Part shown: in pieces, positions 40,388 to 50,418 of the stretch
Layout: each line of letters opens with the position of its first letter
How positions within the stretch are numbered: the first letter of the stretch is position 1
Assembly (NCBI RefSeq): GCF_001293465.1
Contig: NZ_JSYZ01000016.1
Location: 62,001-126,000, forward strand
DNA length: 64,000 bases
Source: Pseudomonas asplenii
GTDB lineage: Bacteria > Pseudomonadota > Gammaproteobacteria > Pseudomonadales > Pseudomonadaceae
Direction: 5' to 3'
The notes under the pieces: generated by a model
Seen by the model: only the letters and a program-made list of their open reading frames with translations
Told to the model about the DNA's origin: nothing
Databases searched by the model: none
Translations under genes and position numbers: made by a program

Positions 40388-43281
40388 ACCGCCTCCCCGT
40401 ACCCATGGGCCTGCTGATCGACCGCAGCCAGCCCCTCGATTTCAGTTTCGATGGCAAGCCCTACCAGGGCTTTGCCGGTGACAGCATCGCCAGTGCCCTG
40501 CTCGCCAATGGCCGCTTCCTGCTCTCGCGCTCGTTCAAGTACCACCGCCCGCGCGGCCCGCTGACCATGGCGGGACAGGACGCCAACACCCTGGTGCAAC
40601 TGCCGCGCGAACCCAACGTGCTGGCCGATACCCAGTTGCTGGAAAGCGGCGTGCAGGTGACCGGGCAGAACTTCAGCGGTTCGCTGGACCATGACCGGGA
40701 TGCCTACCTCGGCAAGTTCTCCAGGTTCATGCCGGTGGGTTTCTACTACCGCTCGTTCTACAAGCCCCAGGGCGCCTGGAAGCTGTGGGAGCCGATCATC
40801 CGCAAAAAGGCCGGCCTGGGCGTGCTCGACCAGAGCTTCCAGCCCGAGTACTACGACAAGGCCTACCTGTTCACCGACCTGGCAGTGATCGGGGCCGGCC
40901 CGGCCGGCCTGCAGGCGGCGTTGACCGCGGCGGATGCCGGGGCCAAGGTGCTGCTGGTCGAGCAGCAGCCGATCCTGGGGGGTTCACTGACCTACGCCCG
41001 CTTCGACCTCGAAGGCCGGCGTGCCGACAGCCTGCGCCAGGAGCTGGTCGATGCGGTGCAAGGCCACGCCAATATCCGCGTGCTGAAGCAGGCCACCTGC
41101 AACGCCTGGTTCACCGACAACTACCTGCCGGTGATCCAGGGCAAGCGGATGTACAAGGTCCGCGCCACCCAATGCCTGGTCACCAGCGGCTCGTTCGACC
41201 AGCCGGTGATCTTTCGCAACAACGACCTGCCCGGGGTGATGCTCAGCAGCGCCGCGCAACGGTTGATGAAGCTCTATGCGGTCAAGCCGGGCCAGCGCGC
41301 CGTGGTCCTGACCGGCAACGACGACGGCTACCTCGCCGCGCTGGACCTGGATGACCAGGGGGTCGAGGTCGCCGCCCTGGTCGACATGCGCCCTCATCCG
41401 GCCAACCGCGAGCTGCTGCCGGAACTGGAAAAACGCGGCATCCCCTGCCACGCCGGCAGCACCGTGTACGAAGCCCTGCACGAAAAGGGCCTGCGCCATG
41501 TCAGCGGCGTCGACATCCGCGCGATCACCGGGCAAGGCCAGGTCGCCCAGCAGGGGTTGATCCTGGACTGCGACCTGCTGTGCATGTCCGGCGGCTACAT
41601 GCCGGTCTACCAACTGCTATGCCAGGCGGGTGGCAAGCTGGCCTACGACGACCCGTTGGCGGCGTTCACCCTCAGCGGCCTGCCGCAGAACCTTCGCGTC
41701 GCCGGCTCGGCCCATGGCTACCACGCCCTGGACAACGTGCTGGCCGATGCCATCGACGCGGCGGCGCAGATCGTCACCGCGCTGAACCTGGAACTTGTCG
41801 CCAAGCCCTTGCCGCTGCGTGCCGAAGCCCCGGTCAACTTCCCCTGGCCGATCTTCCCGCACCCCAAGGGCAAGGATTTCGTCGATTTCGATGAAGACCT
41901 GCAGGTCCGCGACATCGTCAATGCCACCCGCATCGGCTACCGCGACGTGCAACTGGTCAAGCGTTTCTCCACGGTCGGCATGGGCCCGTCCCAGGGCCGC
42001 CATTCGGCCCTGCCGACCGCGCGCCTGGTGGCCTCGTCGACCCAACGCAGCGTCAGCGAGACCGGCGTGACCACCGCCCGGCCGCCGTTCGAGGCGGAAA
42101 AACTGGCCCACGTCGCCGGCCGTGCCTTCGACCCGTACCGGCAGACGCCGATGCATCGGCGCCACCTCGAGGCCGGGGCGAAGATGATGCCCGCCGGGAT
42201 CTGGCAGCGCCCGGCCTACTACGGCAAGCCCAGCCAGCGTGATGCCTGCATGCAGGCCGAGGCGCAACACGTGCGGCACAAGGTCGGCATCATCGACGTC
42301 TCGACCCTGGGCGGCCTGGACGTGCGGGGTCCGGACGCCGCCGAACTGCTCAACCGGATGTACACCTTCGCCTTTCTCAAGCAGCCGGTGGGGCGTTCGC
42401 GCTATGCGCTGATGACCAATGAACAGGGTGTGGTGATCGATGATGGCGTATGCGCGCGCTTCGCCGACCACCACTTCTACGTGACCGCCACCACCAGCGG
42501 CGTGGACCGCATCTACCAGCAGATGCTCAAGTGGAATGCCCAGTGGCGGCTGGACGTCGATATCGCCAACGTCACCGCGGCGATTGCCGCAGTCAACGTC
42601 GCCGGACCGGACTCGCGCAAGGTACTGGAGAAAGTCTGCAGCGACCTCGACCTGTCGGCCGAAGGCTTTCCCTACCTGGCGGTGCGCCAGGGCACCGTGG
42701 CCGGGATCAAGGCGCGCCTGCTACGGGTCGGCTTCGTCGGTGAGCTGGGTTATGAAATCCACGTTCCGGCGCGCCATGCGCTGCAACTGTGGGACGCGCT
42801 GATGGCGGCCGGCAAGGCCCATGACATCCGCCCGTTCGGCGTCGAGACCCAGCGCCTGCTGCGCCTGGAAAAAGGCCACGTGATCATCAGCCAGGACACC
42901 GACGGCATGACCCACCCGGCCGAGATCAACATGGGCTGGGCGGTCAGCCGCAGCAAGCCGTTCTTCGTCGGCCGCCGCTCGATCGACATCCTCGAGGCCC
43001 AGCCGCAGAAGCGCAAGCTGGTCGGTTTCACCCTGCCCAGGACCAGCCCGCAACCGCTGGAGGGCCACCTGGTGCTCAAGGGCCCGGACATCAGCGGCAA
43101 CGTCACCTCCTGCGAGTACTCGCAAACCCTCGACCGGATCATCGGCCTGGCCTATGCCGCCTTCGACCAGGCCACGCCGGGGCAGCAGATTCCGATCCGG
43201 GTCGAGGGCGGCGTGATCGTCCAGGCCACGGTGGTGAAGCTGCCGTTCTTCGACCCTGAAAACCAGCGCCAGGAGCTCTGA
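40384..43281 (+). CDS. mgdC: N-methylglutamate dehydrogenase subunit C (sarcosine oxidase alpha-like)
   Basis: 965 residues. Order: an N-terminal 2Fe-2S-like domain (FSFDGKPYQGFAGDSIASALLANG), a pyridine-nucleotide/FAD domain (TDLAVIGAGPAGLQAALTAA), and a C-terminal GcvT/aminomethyltransferase domain (~600-965) that accepts the methyl as methylene-THF (YALMTNEQGVVIDDGVCARF, GELGYEIHVPARHALQLWDA). This matches SoxA/MgdC. Subunit C of heterotetrameric N-methylglutamate dehydrogenase is proposed from context; sarcosine oxidase alpha is the alternative. Confidence 0.84.
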   Translation: MNRLPVPMGLLIDRSQPLDFSFDGKPYQGFAGDSIASALLANGRFLLSRSFKYHRPRGPLTMAGQDANTLVQLPREPNVLADTQLLESGVQVTGQNFSGSLDHDRDAYLGKFSRFMPVGFYYRSFYKPQGAWKLWEPIIRKKAGLGVLDQSFQPEYYDKAYLFTDLAVIGAGPAGLQAALTAADAGAKVLLVEQQPILGGSLTYARFDLEGRRADSLRQELVDAVQGHANIRVLKQATCNAWFTDNYLPVIQGKRMYKVRATQCLVTSGSFDQPVIFRNNDLPGVMLSSAAQRLMKLYAVKPGQRAVVLTGNDDGYLAALDLDDQGVEVAALVDMRPHPANRELLPELEKRGIPCHAGSTVYEALHEKGLRHVSGVDIRAITGQGQVAQQGLILDCDLLCMSGGYMPVYQLLCQAGGKLAYDDPLAAFTLSGLPQNLRVAGSAHGYHALDNVLADAIDAAAQIVTALNLELVAKPLPLRAEAPVNFPWPIFPHPKGKDFVDFDEDLQVRDIVNATRIGYRDVQLVKRFSTVGMGPSQGRHSALPTARLVASSTQRSVSETGVTTARPPFEAEKLAHVAGRAFDPYRQTPMHRRHLEAGAKMMPAGIWQRPAYYGKPSQRDACMQAEAQHVRHKVGIIDVSTLGGLDVRGPDAAELLNRMYTFAFLKQPVGRSRYALMTNEQGVVIDDGVCARFADHHFYVTATTSGVDRIYQQMLKWNAQWRLDVDIANVTAAIAAVNVAGPDSRKVLEKVCSDLDLSAEGFPYLAVRQGTVAGIKARLLRVGFVGELGYEIHVPARHALQLWDALMAAGKAHDIRPFGVETQRLLRLEKGHVIISQDTDGMTHPAEINMGWAVSRSKPFFVGRRSIDILEAQPQKRKLVGFTLPRTSPQPLEGHLVLKGPDISGNVTSCEYSQTLDRIIGLAYAAFDQATPGQQIPIRVEGGVIVQATVVKLPFFDPENQRQEL

Positions 43282-43282
43282 C

Positions 43283-43885
43283 ATGTCCACCCTCATCAGC
43301 GAACGTCCCCTCACGCCGGCCCGACTGGCCGAGGGCGCCTTGCAACAATGTGCCCTGATCGACCTCACCGACCTGCCGCGGGTCGGCTTTCGCGGCCCGC
43401 ACAGCGCCGCCTACCTGCAGGCCCGCGGCTTCAGCCTGCCCGAGGCGCCCAATCGCGCCGTCACCCAGGCCGACGGCAGCCATGTGGCGCGCCTGTCGCA
43501 GAGCGAGTACCTGCTTCTCGGCAGCCTCGCTGATCGTGGCGCGCGCATCGCCGACGAAGAAGCGCGCTGGGTACTGGACCGCAGCGCCAACTACCTGCTG
43601 CCACGCCAGGACAGTCATGCCTGGCTGCAGTTGAGTGGCGTGTGCAGCGCCGAGGTCATGGCCAAACTGTGCGGCGTCGACCTGCGCGCCCAGGCCTTCG
43701 CCCCCGGCGCCGTGGCCCAGACCTCGGCGGCGCGGATCAACGTGATCGTGGTCAACCTCGGCGGCAGCGCCGAGCCGACCTTCCAGATCCTCTGCGACCG
43801 CGCCTCGCTGGCGTACTTCAGGGAGGCGCTGCTCGATGCCATGGCCGAGTTCGACGGGCAACTGCTGAGCCTGGACGCCCTGTAG
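43283..43885 (+). CDS. mgdD: N-methylglutamate dehydrogenase subunit D (sarcosine oxidase gamma-like)
   Basis: 200 residues, starting 1 bp after the mgdC stop. The sequence (LPRVGFRGPHSAAYLQARGF, RLSQSEYLLLGSLADRGARI, CGVDLRAQAFAPGAVAQTSA, AARINVIVVNLGGSAEPTF) follows the SoxG/GcvT-like gamma subunit. It completes the mgdABCD heterotetramer. Confidence 0.85.
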   Translation: MSTLISERPLTPARLAEGALQQCALIDLTDLPRVGFRGPHSAAYLQARGFSLPEAPNRAVTQADGSHVARLSQSEYLLLGSLADRGARIADEEARWVLDRSANYLLPRQDSHAWLQLSGVCSAEVMAKLCGVDLRAQAFAPGAVAQTSAARINVIVVNLGGSAEPTFQILCDRASLAYFREALLDAMAEFDGQLLSLDAL

Positions 43886-43965
43886 CCATCGTCCCCGGTG
43901 GGTGCCCGCCGGGATGTCGAACGGCTACCGGCCATGGCGCGCTGTCGAGGCGGGCGGCCGTCAGT

Positions 43966-44877
43966 TCAGCCCGCCCCTTCGGGAAACGGCAGGCTCAGCA
44001 GCCACTCGCTGAAGGCGACCAGCGAAGGCAGGTTCTGGTAGCGGTTGGCATACGCCAGGTAATAACTCCTGCCGCTTTCCATGGGCTCGAACAGCACGAC
44101 CAGGCTGCCCGCGCGGATCTCGTCCTGCACCAGCACCTGCGGCACCAGGCCGATGCCGATACCGGCGACCGCCGCCTGGATGAGGTGGCTGGTGAGTTCG
44201 AAGCCGGGCCCCGGGCGCATCAGGCGATGATCCAGGCCGTTGTGCTCGAACCAGTCCGACCAGGCATTGGGCCGGGACACGACATTGAGCAGCGAATGGC
44301 TGGTGGCGATCTCGGCCGGCGTCGTCGTGCGGTATTCGGGCAGGGCCGAAGGACTGGCGACGACCACCAGTTCCTCGGTGAGCAGCTTGTGCGACATGAA
44401 CCCCGGCCAGGAGCCGGAACCGGCGTAGATGATCGCGTTCATCTCGCCGGCGGCACTGGCCAGGTCGGCCTGGATGATCCGCGAATGGATGTGCACGACG
44501 ATGTCCGGATGCCGGGTGTAGAAGTCATTCATCCGCGGCAGCAGCCACTTGGAGCCGAACGTCGGCAGCACGCCCAGGTGCAGCACGCCTTCCTGGGAAC
44601 GAAAGGCGATGGTCTTCAGGGTCGCGCTGCGAATCCGCCCCAGGGCCGCCGACAGCTCATGCTGGTACAGCGCCCCCGCCGCCGTCAGCTCGATGCGCCG
44701 GCCGTCACGCAGGAACAGTTCGACCCCCAGCAGCGTCTCCAGCGCCTGCACCTGCCGGCTGACTGCGCTCTGGGTCAGCAGCAGCTCATCGGCCGCCTTG
44801 GTGAAGCTGCCGTGGCGGGCCGCTGCTTCGAAGGCCACGAGCACCGACATGGAGGGAGTGAGGCGTCTTGGGTTCAT
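43966..44877 (-). CDS. LysR-family regulator (GcvA-like)
   Basis: 303 residues. MNPRRLTPSMSVLVAFEAAA, RHGSFTKAADELLLTQSAVS and RQVQALETLLGVELFLRDGR place it in the GcvA-type LysR group. It is divergent from the D-2-hydroxyglutarate dehydrogenase gene (156-bp gap), which it probably controls. It is also the first gene on the minus strand after the mgd operon, so a role in amine metabolism cannot be excluded. Confidence 0.88.
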   Translation of the reverse strand: MNPRRLTPSMSVLVAFEAAARHGSFTKAADELLLTQSAVSRQVQALETLLGVELFLRDGRRIELTAAGALYQHELSAALGRIRSATLKTIAFRSQEGVLHLGVLPTFGSKWLLPRMNDFYTRHPDIVVHIHSRIIQADLASAAGEMNAIIYAGSGSWPGFMSHKLLTEELVVVASPSALPEYRTTTPAEIATSHSLLNVVSRPNAWSDWFEHNGLDHRLMRPGPGFELTSHLIQAAVAGIGIGLVPQVLVQDEIRAGSLVVLFEPMESGRSYYLAYANRYQNLPSLVAFSEWLLSLPFPEGAG

Positions 44878-45033
44878 TCATAAAGCTCATGCAAAGGCTG
44901 CGTGTTTTACGTTTGTCAGCAGCGTGCCATCCGCGAATAATCGAAACTATACCGTTTCGCCCTGACGCTGGCTCAGCCTTGAGCATACGTTAAGCGAATA
45001 TAAAAACGAATCAGCCTGCAGGAACCGCCACGA

Positions 45034-48000
45034 ATGATCGCCCGCCTCACCCCCACCCACGGTCAGACCGACGCCTACGACCGCTTCCTGAAACAACTGG
45101 CCAGCGAAGGCTTCGAGGGGGAAATCGCCGGCGACCTGGGCTCCCGGGCGGTGCTGGCGACCGACAACTCGATCTACCAGCGCCTGCCCCAGGCGGCGGT
45201 GTTCCCGAAAACCTACGCGGATGTCGAGCGGGTGGCGAAACTCGCCGCCCAGCCGCAGCACCGCGCCGTGGTGCTCACCCCCCGCGGCGGCGGCACCGGC
45301 ACCAACGGCCAGTCGCTCACCGACGGCATCGTGGTCGACCTCTCCCGGCACCTGAACGGCATTCTCGAGATCAACGTCGAGGAGCGCTGGGTGCGGGTGC
45401 AGAGCGGCGTGGTCAAGGACCAGCTGAACGCCGCCCTCAAGCCCCACGGCCTGTTCTTCGCCCCCGAGCTGTCGACCTCGAACCGGGCGACCATCGGCGG
45501 GATGATCAACACCGACGCCAGCGGCCAGGGCAGTTGCACCTACGGCAAGACCCGCGATCACGTGCTTGCCCTGTCCACCATCCTGCTGGGGGGCCAGCGC
45601 CTGGACAGCCAACCCCTGGCCGCCGAACAGGCCGACCGCGAGGCGGCCCGGCAGGACCTGGTCGGCAGTGTCTATCGCTGCGCCCGCGATATCGCCGACC
45701 GGCAGGCGCAACTGATCAGGGACACCTTTCCGCCGCTCAACCGCTGCCTGACCGGCTACGACCTCGCCCACCTGCGCGAGGAGGACGGCGGCTTCAACCT
45801 CAACAGCATCCTCTGCGGCTCCGAGGGTTCGCTGGGCTTCATCATCGAAGCCAGGCTCAACGTGCTGCCGATTCCCCGCCACAGCATCCTGGTGAACGTG
45901 CAATACGCCGGCTTCATGGATGCCCTGCGCGACGCCAAGGCGCTGATGGCACTCAAGCCGCTGTCCATCGAGACCGTGGACTCCAAGGTGCTGAAGCTGG
46001 CGATGCAGGACATCGTCTGGCACGGCGTGGCCGAGTACTTCCCACCGGTCCCCGGCCAGCAGACCCTGGGCATCAACCTGATCGAATTCAGCGGCGACGA
46101 CCAGCAGAACCTGGAACGACAGGTCCATGACTTCATCGAACACCTGAAAACCGACACCAGCGTGGTGCGCCTGGGCCACACCCTGGCCGTCGGCAGCGAG
46201 GCCGTGAAGCGCGTCTACACCATGCGCAAGCGCTCCGTGGGCCTGCTCGGCAATGTCCAGGGCGAAGCCCGTCCGCAGCCGTTCGTCGAAGACACCGCCG
46301 TGCCGCCGGAAAACCTCGCCGACTTCATCGCCGAGTTCCGCGCCCTGCTCGACTCGCACCAGCTCGAATACGGCATGTTCGGCCACGTCGACGCCGGCGT
46401 GCTGCACGTGCGGCCGATCCTCGACATGAAGGACCCGCGCCAGGCGGCGCTGATCCGCCCGGTGTCCGATGGCGTGGCCGCCCTCACCCGCAAATACGGC
46501 GGACTGCTGTGGGGCGAGCATGGCAAGGGCCTGCGCTCGGAGTACTCGCCGGCCTACTTCGGCCCGCTGTACCCGTCGCTGCAGGCGATCAAGGCGGCGT
46601 TCGACCCGTTCAACCAGCTCAACCCGGGCAAGATCGCCACGCCTTCGAGCATCAGCGACGCCAGCCTGATCAAGGTCGATGGCGTGGTCCTGCGCGGCGA
46701 ACTCGACCGGCAGATCGACGAGCGGGTCTGGCAGAGCTACCAGAGCGCCGTCCACTGCAACGGCAACGGCGCCTGCTACAACTTCGATCCCGACGATGCG
46801 ATGTGCCCGTCCTGGAAAGCCACGCGCAACCGCATTCACTCGCCCAAGGGCCGTGCCTCGCTGGTACGCGAGTGGCTGCGCCTGCAGGGCGCCCAGGGCG
46901 TCGACCTGCTGGGCAGCGTCGCCACCCGCTTCAGCGTCGGCAACCTGCTGGGCAAGGTGCGCAATAGCCTGGGCAAGCGCCTGGGCGAGCAAGACTTCTC
47001 CCATGAGGTGTACGAGGCGATGGCCGGCTGCCTGGCGTGCAAGTCCTGCGCGGGCCAGTGCCCGGTGAAGGTCAACGTGCCGGACTTCCGCTCGCGCTTC
47101 CTCGAACTCTACCACCAGCGCTACCTGCGGCCGCTGAAGGACTACGTGGTCGGCTCGCTGGAGTACAGCATTCCCTACATCGCCCGCTTCCCGCGGCTGT
47201 ACAACGCGATGATGAATGCGCGGCCGGTGAAGTTTCTGCTCGAACACCTGGTCGGCATGGTCGACAGTCCGCTGCTGAGCCTGATGGATTTCCACCAGGT
47301 CTGCGCGCGCTGGAACGTGCAGGTGGCGACGGCGCACAAGCTGTCGCAACTGAGCGAAGAGCAGCGCCAGCGCAGCGTGATCATCGTTCAGGACGCCTTC
47401 ACCCGCTACTTCGAAACCCCGCTGGCGGCCGAGTGGATCGAGCTGATCGCCCGCCTGGGCTACACCCTTTACCTGGCGCCGTTCGCCCCCAACGGCAAGC
47501 CGCTGCAGGTGCAGGGCTTCCTCGGTGCGTTCAAGAAGGCCGCGAGCCACAACGCCAAGGGCCTGAAGGCACTCGAAGCCTACGGCATCCCGCTGGTGGG
47601 ACTCGACCCGGCGATGACCCTGGTGTATCGCCAGGAATACGCCAAGACCCTGGAGCAGGATGCCGCACCGCGCGTGGTGCTGGCCCAGGAGTGGCTGGCG
47701 ACTGCCCTGCCGCGGTTGGAAAAACCGCAGGCGCCAGAGACCTTCCACTTCCTGCCGCACTGCACCGAGCGGACCAACGAGCCGGCGAGCGTCGAGCAGT
47801 GGAAGAAGGTCTTCGACGGCTTCGGCCTGAAGTTGCAGGTGCTGGCCAGCGGCTGCTGCGGCATGTCCGGCACCTATGGGCATGAAACCCGCAACGCGCA
47901 GACCTCGCAGGTCATCTACTCGCAGTCCTGGCAACCCCTGGTGGAGCGCTACCAGCCCAGCGGCCGCCTGCTCGCCGATGGCTATTCCTGCCGCAGCCAG

Positions 48001-48087
48001 GTCAAGCGCCAGGCCGGTAAAGTGGTGCTGCATCCGTTGCAGGCCTTGCTGGGCCAGCTTCGCCAGCACGCGCCTATCGAGGCGTGA
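45034..48087 (+). CDS. ydiJ: D-2-hydroxyglutarate dehydrogenase, YdiJ-type FAD/Fe-S protein
   Basis: 1017 residues, the usual size of YdiJ. N-terminal FAD-binding (PCMH) domain: VVLTPRGGGTGTNGQSLTDG, LSTSNRATIGGMINTDASGQ. It is followed by the FAD-linked oxidase C-terminal domain (FGHVDAGVLHVRP, LLWGEHGKGLRSEY) and a ferredoxin/CCG-type part with AGCLACKSCAGQCPVKVNVPDF and HCTERTNE...LASGCCGMSGTYGHE. It oxidises D-2-hydroxyglutarate from serine or other metabolism to 2-oxoglutarate. Its 3' end overlaps the convergent kguD by 14 bp. Confidence 0.9.
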   Translation: MIARLTPTHGQTDAYDRFLKQLASEGFEGEIAGDLGSRAVLATDNSIYQRLPQAAVFPKTYADVERVAKLAAQPQHRAVVLTPRGGGTGTNGQSLTDGIVVDLSRHLNGILEINVEERWVRVQSGVVKDQLNAALKPHGLFFAPELSTSNRATIGGMINTDASGQGSCTYGKTRDHVLALSTILLGGQRLDSQPLAAEQADREAARQDLVGSVYRCARDIADRQAQLIRDTFPPLNRCLTGYDLAHLREEDGGFNLNSILCGSEGSLGFIIEARLNVLPIPRHSILVNVQYAGFMDALRDAKALMALKPLSIETVDSKVLKLAMQDIVWHGVAEYFPPVPGQQTLGINLIEFSGDDQQNLERQVHDFIEHLKTDTSVVRLGHTLAVGSEAVKRVYTMRKRSVGLLGNVQGEARPQPFVEDTAVPPENLADFIAEFRALLDSHQLEYGMFGHVDAGVLHVRPILDMKDPRQAALIRPVSDGVAALTRKYGGLLWGEHGKGLRSEYSPAYFGPLYPSLQAIKAAFDPFNQLNPGKIATPSSISDASLIKVDGVVLRGELDRQIDERVWQSYQSAVHCNGNGACYNFDPDDAMCPSWKATRNRIHSPKGRASLVREWLRLQGAQGVDLLGSVATRFSVGNLLGKVRNSLGKRLGEQDFSHEVYEAMAGCLACKSCAGQCPVKVNVPDFRSRFLELYHQRYLRPLKDYVVGSLEYSIPYIARFPRLYNAMMNARPVKFLLEHLVGMVDSPLLSLMDFHQVCARWNVQVATAHKLSQLSEEQRQRSVIIVQDAFTRYFETPLAAEWIELIARLGYTLYLAPFAPNGKPLQVQGFLGAFKKAASHNAKGLKALEAYGIPLVGLDPAMTLVYRQEYAKTLEQDAAPRVVLAQEWLATALPRLEKPQAPETFHFLPHCTERTNEPASVEQWKKVFDGFGLKLQVLASGCCGMSGTYGHETRNAQTSQVIYSQSWQPLVERYQPSGRLLADGYSCRSQVKRQAGKVVLHPLQALLGQLRQHAPIEA

Positions 48088-49063
48088 GGGCGTCCCAGGC
48101 GCCTTCGTTGACCAGGTTGGCCGGGCGTTTCCCGGCCAGTGCCTGCAGCAGGTTCTCCACCGCACAGCGGGCCATCGCCTCGCGCGTCTCCTGGGTGGCG
48201 GAGCCGATGTGCGGCGTCGCCACGACGTTATCCAGGCCGAGCAGGGGCGAATCCGGCGCAAGGGGCTCCTGGCTGAACACGTCCAGGCCCGCCCCGCGAA
48301 TGCGCCGCTCGCGCAGGGCGTCGATGAGTGCGGCTTCATCCACCACGCGGCCACGCGCGATGTTCACCAGGATCGCTTCGGGCTTCATCAGGGCGAGTTC
48401 ACGTCGACCGATCAGGCCCTGGGTTTCGGCATTCAAGGGCACGGTCAGGCAGACGAAATCCGCCTGACGCAACAGCTCATCGAGGCTGCAATGACGCGCT
48501 GCGTAACGGGCCTCCACCTCGGGCCTGGCGCCTCGACTGTGGTACAGCACGCGCATGCCGAAGCCCGCCGCGCCGCGCCTGGCCAGTGCCTCGCCGATGC
48601 GTCCCATGCCGACGATACCCAGCGTCTTGCCATGTACATCGCTGCCAAACTGGGCCGGCCCCAGGCTCGCCCGCCAATGGCCGTCACGCACCCAGCCGGC
48701 CAGTTCGACGACCCGGCGGGCGCTGGCCAGGATCAGGGCGAAGCCGGTATCGGCGGTCGTTTCGGTCAGCACATCCGGGGTATTGGTCAACAACACGCGA
48801 CGACGGCTCAGCTCGGCCAGGTCATAGTTGTCCACGCCCACCGACACGCTGGAAATCACCTCCAGCTGGGGCGCCAGGTCCAACAGGCTGCCATCGATCC
48901 GCAGGCTGGCGCCGAGCAGCCCCCGGGCCCCGGGCAAGGCGTCGCGCAAGCGCGCCAGCCCATCGGGCTGGGCCATGTCGACCCAGGTCACTTCGACCTG
49001 CTCCTGCAAACGCGCCATCAGTTCGTCAGACAGCCGCTTGTACAGCACGATTCTCTTCTTCAT
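48074..49063 (-). CDS. kguD: 2-ketogluconate 6-phosphate reductase
   Basis: 329 residues, D-isomer-specific 2-hydroxyacid dehydrogenase. NAD(P)-binding LGIVGMGRIGEALARRG, catalytic Arg in VNIARGRVVDEAALIDAL, Glu in DVFSQEPLAPDS and His in VATPHIGSATQETREAM are present. It is the last gene of kguE-K-T-D, reducing 2-keto-6-phosphogluconate to 6-phosphogluconate. The start at 49063 follows the kguT stop by 11 bp. Confidence 0.88.
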   Translation of the reverse strand: MKKRIVLYKRLSDELMARLQEQVEVTWVDMAQPDGLARLRDALPGARGLLGASLRIDGSLLDLAPQLEVISSVSVGVDNYDLAELSRRRVLLTNTPDVLTETTADTGFALILASARRVVELAGWVRDGHWRASLGPAQFGSDVHGKTLGIVGMGRIGEALARRGAAGFGMRVLYHSRGARPEVEARYAARHCSLDELLRQADFVCLTVPLNAETQGLIGRRELALMKPEAILVNIARGRVVDEAALIDALRERRIRGAGLDVFSQEPLAPDSPLLGLDNVVATPHIGSATQETREAMARCAVENLLQALAGKRPANLVNEGAWDALTPR

Positions 49064-49074
49064 TGCAGTATTCC

Positions 49075-50355
49075 CTAGAGTGTCACGGCGAGACGGGCAC
49101 CACGGCGCCGCGTCTGCGCGGGGTTGAGCACGGCCGTCAGCACCACGGCGGTCAGCAGCGCGCCACACATGAACAGGTAGGAGGCCCCCGGCCCGCCGGT
49201 GACCCCGTTGAGGTAGCCCACCAGCCACGACCCGCCAAAGGAACCCAGCGCGCCCATGCTGTTGATCAGCGCCATGGCGCCACCGGCGACGTTGCTGGGC
49301 AGGATCTCCGGCACGATGGCGAAGAACGGACCATAGGGGGCGTACATGCAGGCCCCGGCGACCACCAGCAGCGCGTAGGACAGCCAGAAGTGCTCGGTAC
49401 CCAGCGCGTAGGAACCATAGAACGCCAGCGCGGCGATCAGCAGCGGCGGCCAGACGAAGCGCTTGCGCTTCTGCAGGCGATCGGAGGCCCAGGAGACGCC
49501 GATCATCGCCAGCACCGCCGCCAGGTAGGGCACCGCCGACAGCCAGCCGGCCTGGACGATGTCGACCTTGGCCGCCTGCTTGAGAATGGACGGCAGCCAG
49601 AGCACGAAGCCGTACACGCCAATGCTCCAGCAGAAATACTGCAGCGACAGGACGATCACCTGCGGGGTGCGGAAGGCCTCACGGTAATTTTTCACCGGCC
49701 GGATGCCCTGCTGCTCGGCCGCCAGCGCCGCCTGCAGATTCGCCTTGTCCGCCTCGCTCAGCCAACGGGCCTGGGCCGGCCGGTCGTCCACCAGGCGCCA
49801 CCAGAGCAAGGCCCAGATCACCGCGGGCAAGCCTTCGATGATGAACATCCAGCGCCAGTCGAAGTGCTGGATGAGATAGCCGGACACCACCGACATCCAG
49901 AGGATGGTGGCCGGGTTGCCGAGGATCAGGAAGGTGTTGGCCCGCGAGCGTTCCGCCCGCGTGAACCAGTGGCACAGGTACACCAGCATGGCCGGCATCA
50001 CCGCCGCCTCCACCCCCCCCAGCAGGAAGCGGATGGCGACCAGCATGTAGACGTTGCTGACCATGCCGGTGAGGGTCGCCAGGCCACCCCAGAGGATGAG
50101 GCTGACGAAGATCAGTTTCTTCACGCTGCGTTTTTCGGCGTAGATGGCCCCCGGCACCTGGAAGAAGAAGTAGCCGAGGAAAAACAGCGCCCCCAGCAGC
50201 GACGACAGCGCCGGGGTGATGTGGAGGTCTTCGGCCATGCCCGAGGCAGCGGCGAAGCCGTAGTTGGCACGGTCCAGGTAGGCCAGGCTGTAGGTGATGA
50301 AGACGATGGGGATGATGTACCACCAACGGCGACGGGCGAGGCTTGTCGTTTGCAT
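49075..50355 (-). CDS. kguT: 2-ketogluconate MFS transporter
   Basis: 426 residues, 12-helix MFS of the anion:cation symporter (ACS/phthalate permease) family: FITYSLAYLDRANYGFAAAS, FFLGYFFFQVPGAIYAEKRS, RFLLGGVEAAVMPAMLVYLC. Position between kguK and kguD identifies it as the 2-ketogluconate transporter. Transcribed toward kguD. Confidence 0.88.
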   Translation of the reverse strand: MQTTSLARRRWWYIIPIVFITYSLAYLDRANYGFAAASGMAEDLHITPALSSLLGALFFLGYFFFQVPGAIYAEKRSVKKLIFVSLILWGGLATLTGMVSNVYMLVAIRFLLGGVEAAVMPAMLVYLCHWFTRAERSRANTFLILGNPATILWMSVVSGYLIQHFDWRWMFIIEGLPAVIWALLWWRLVDDRPAQARWLSEADKANLQAALAAEQQGIRPVKNYREAFRTPQVIVLSLQYFCWSIGVYGFVLWLPSILKQAAKVDIVQAGWLSAVPYLAAVLAMIGVSWASDRLQKRKRFVWPPLLIAALAFYGSYALGTEHFWLSYALLVVAGACMYAPYGPFFAIVPEILPSNVAGGAMALINSMGALGSFGGSWLVGYLNGVTGGPGASYLFMCGALLTAVVLTAVLNPAQTRRRGARLAVTL

Positions 50356-50418
50356 GATTCACTCTCCTGAGCTTGTTATTGTTGTCGCAACAGGTTTCGG
50401 CAATCCGGTCGGAATGGC

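Noticed and set aside
44947..48354. Very long open frame on the strand opposite D-2-hydroxyglutarate dehydrogenase
   Set aside because: High-GC antisense artefact; its translation is low-complexity and matches no family, while the plus strand has clear FAD/Fe-S motifs.
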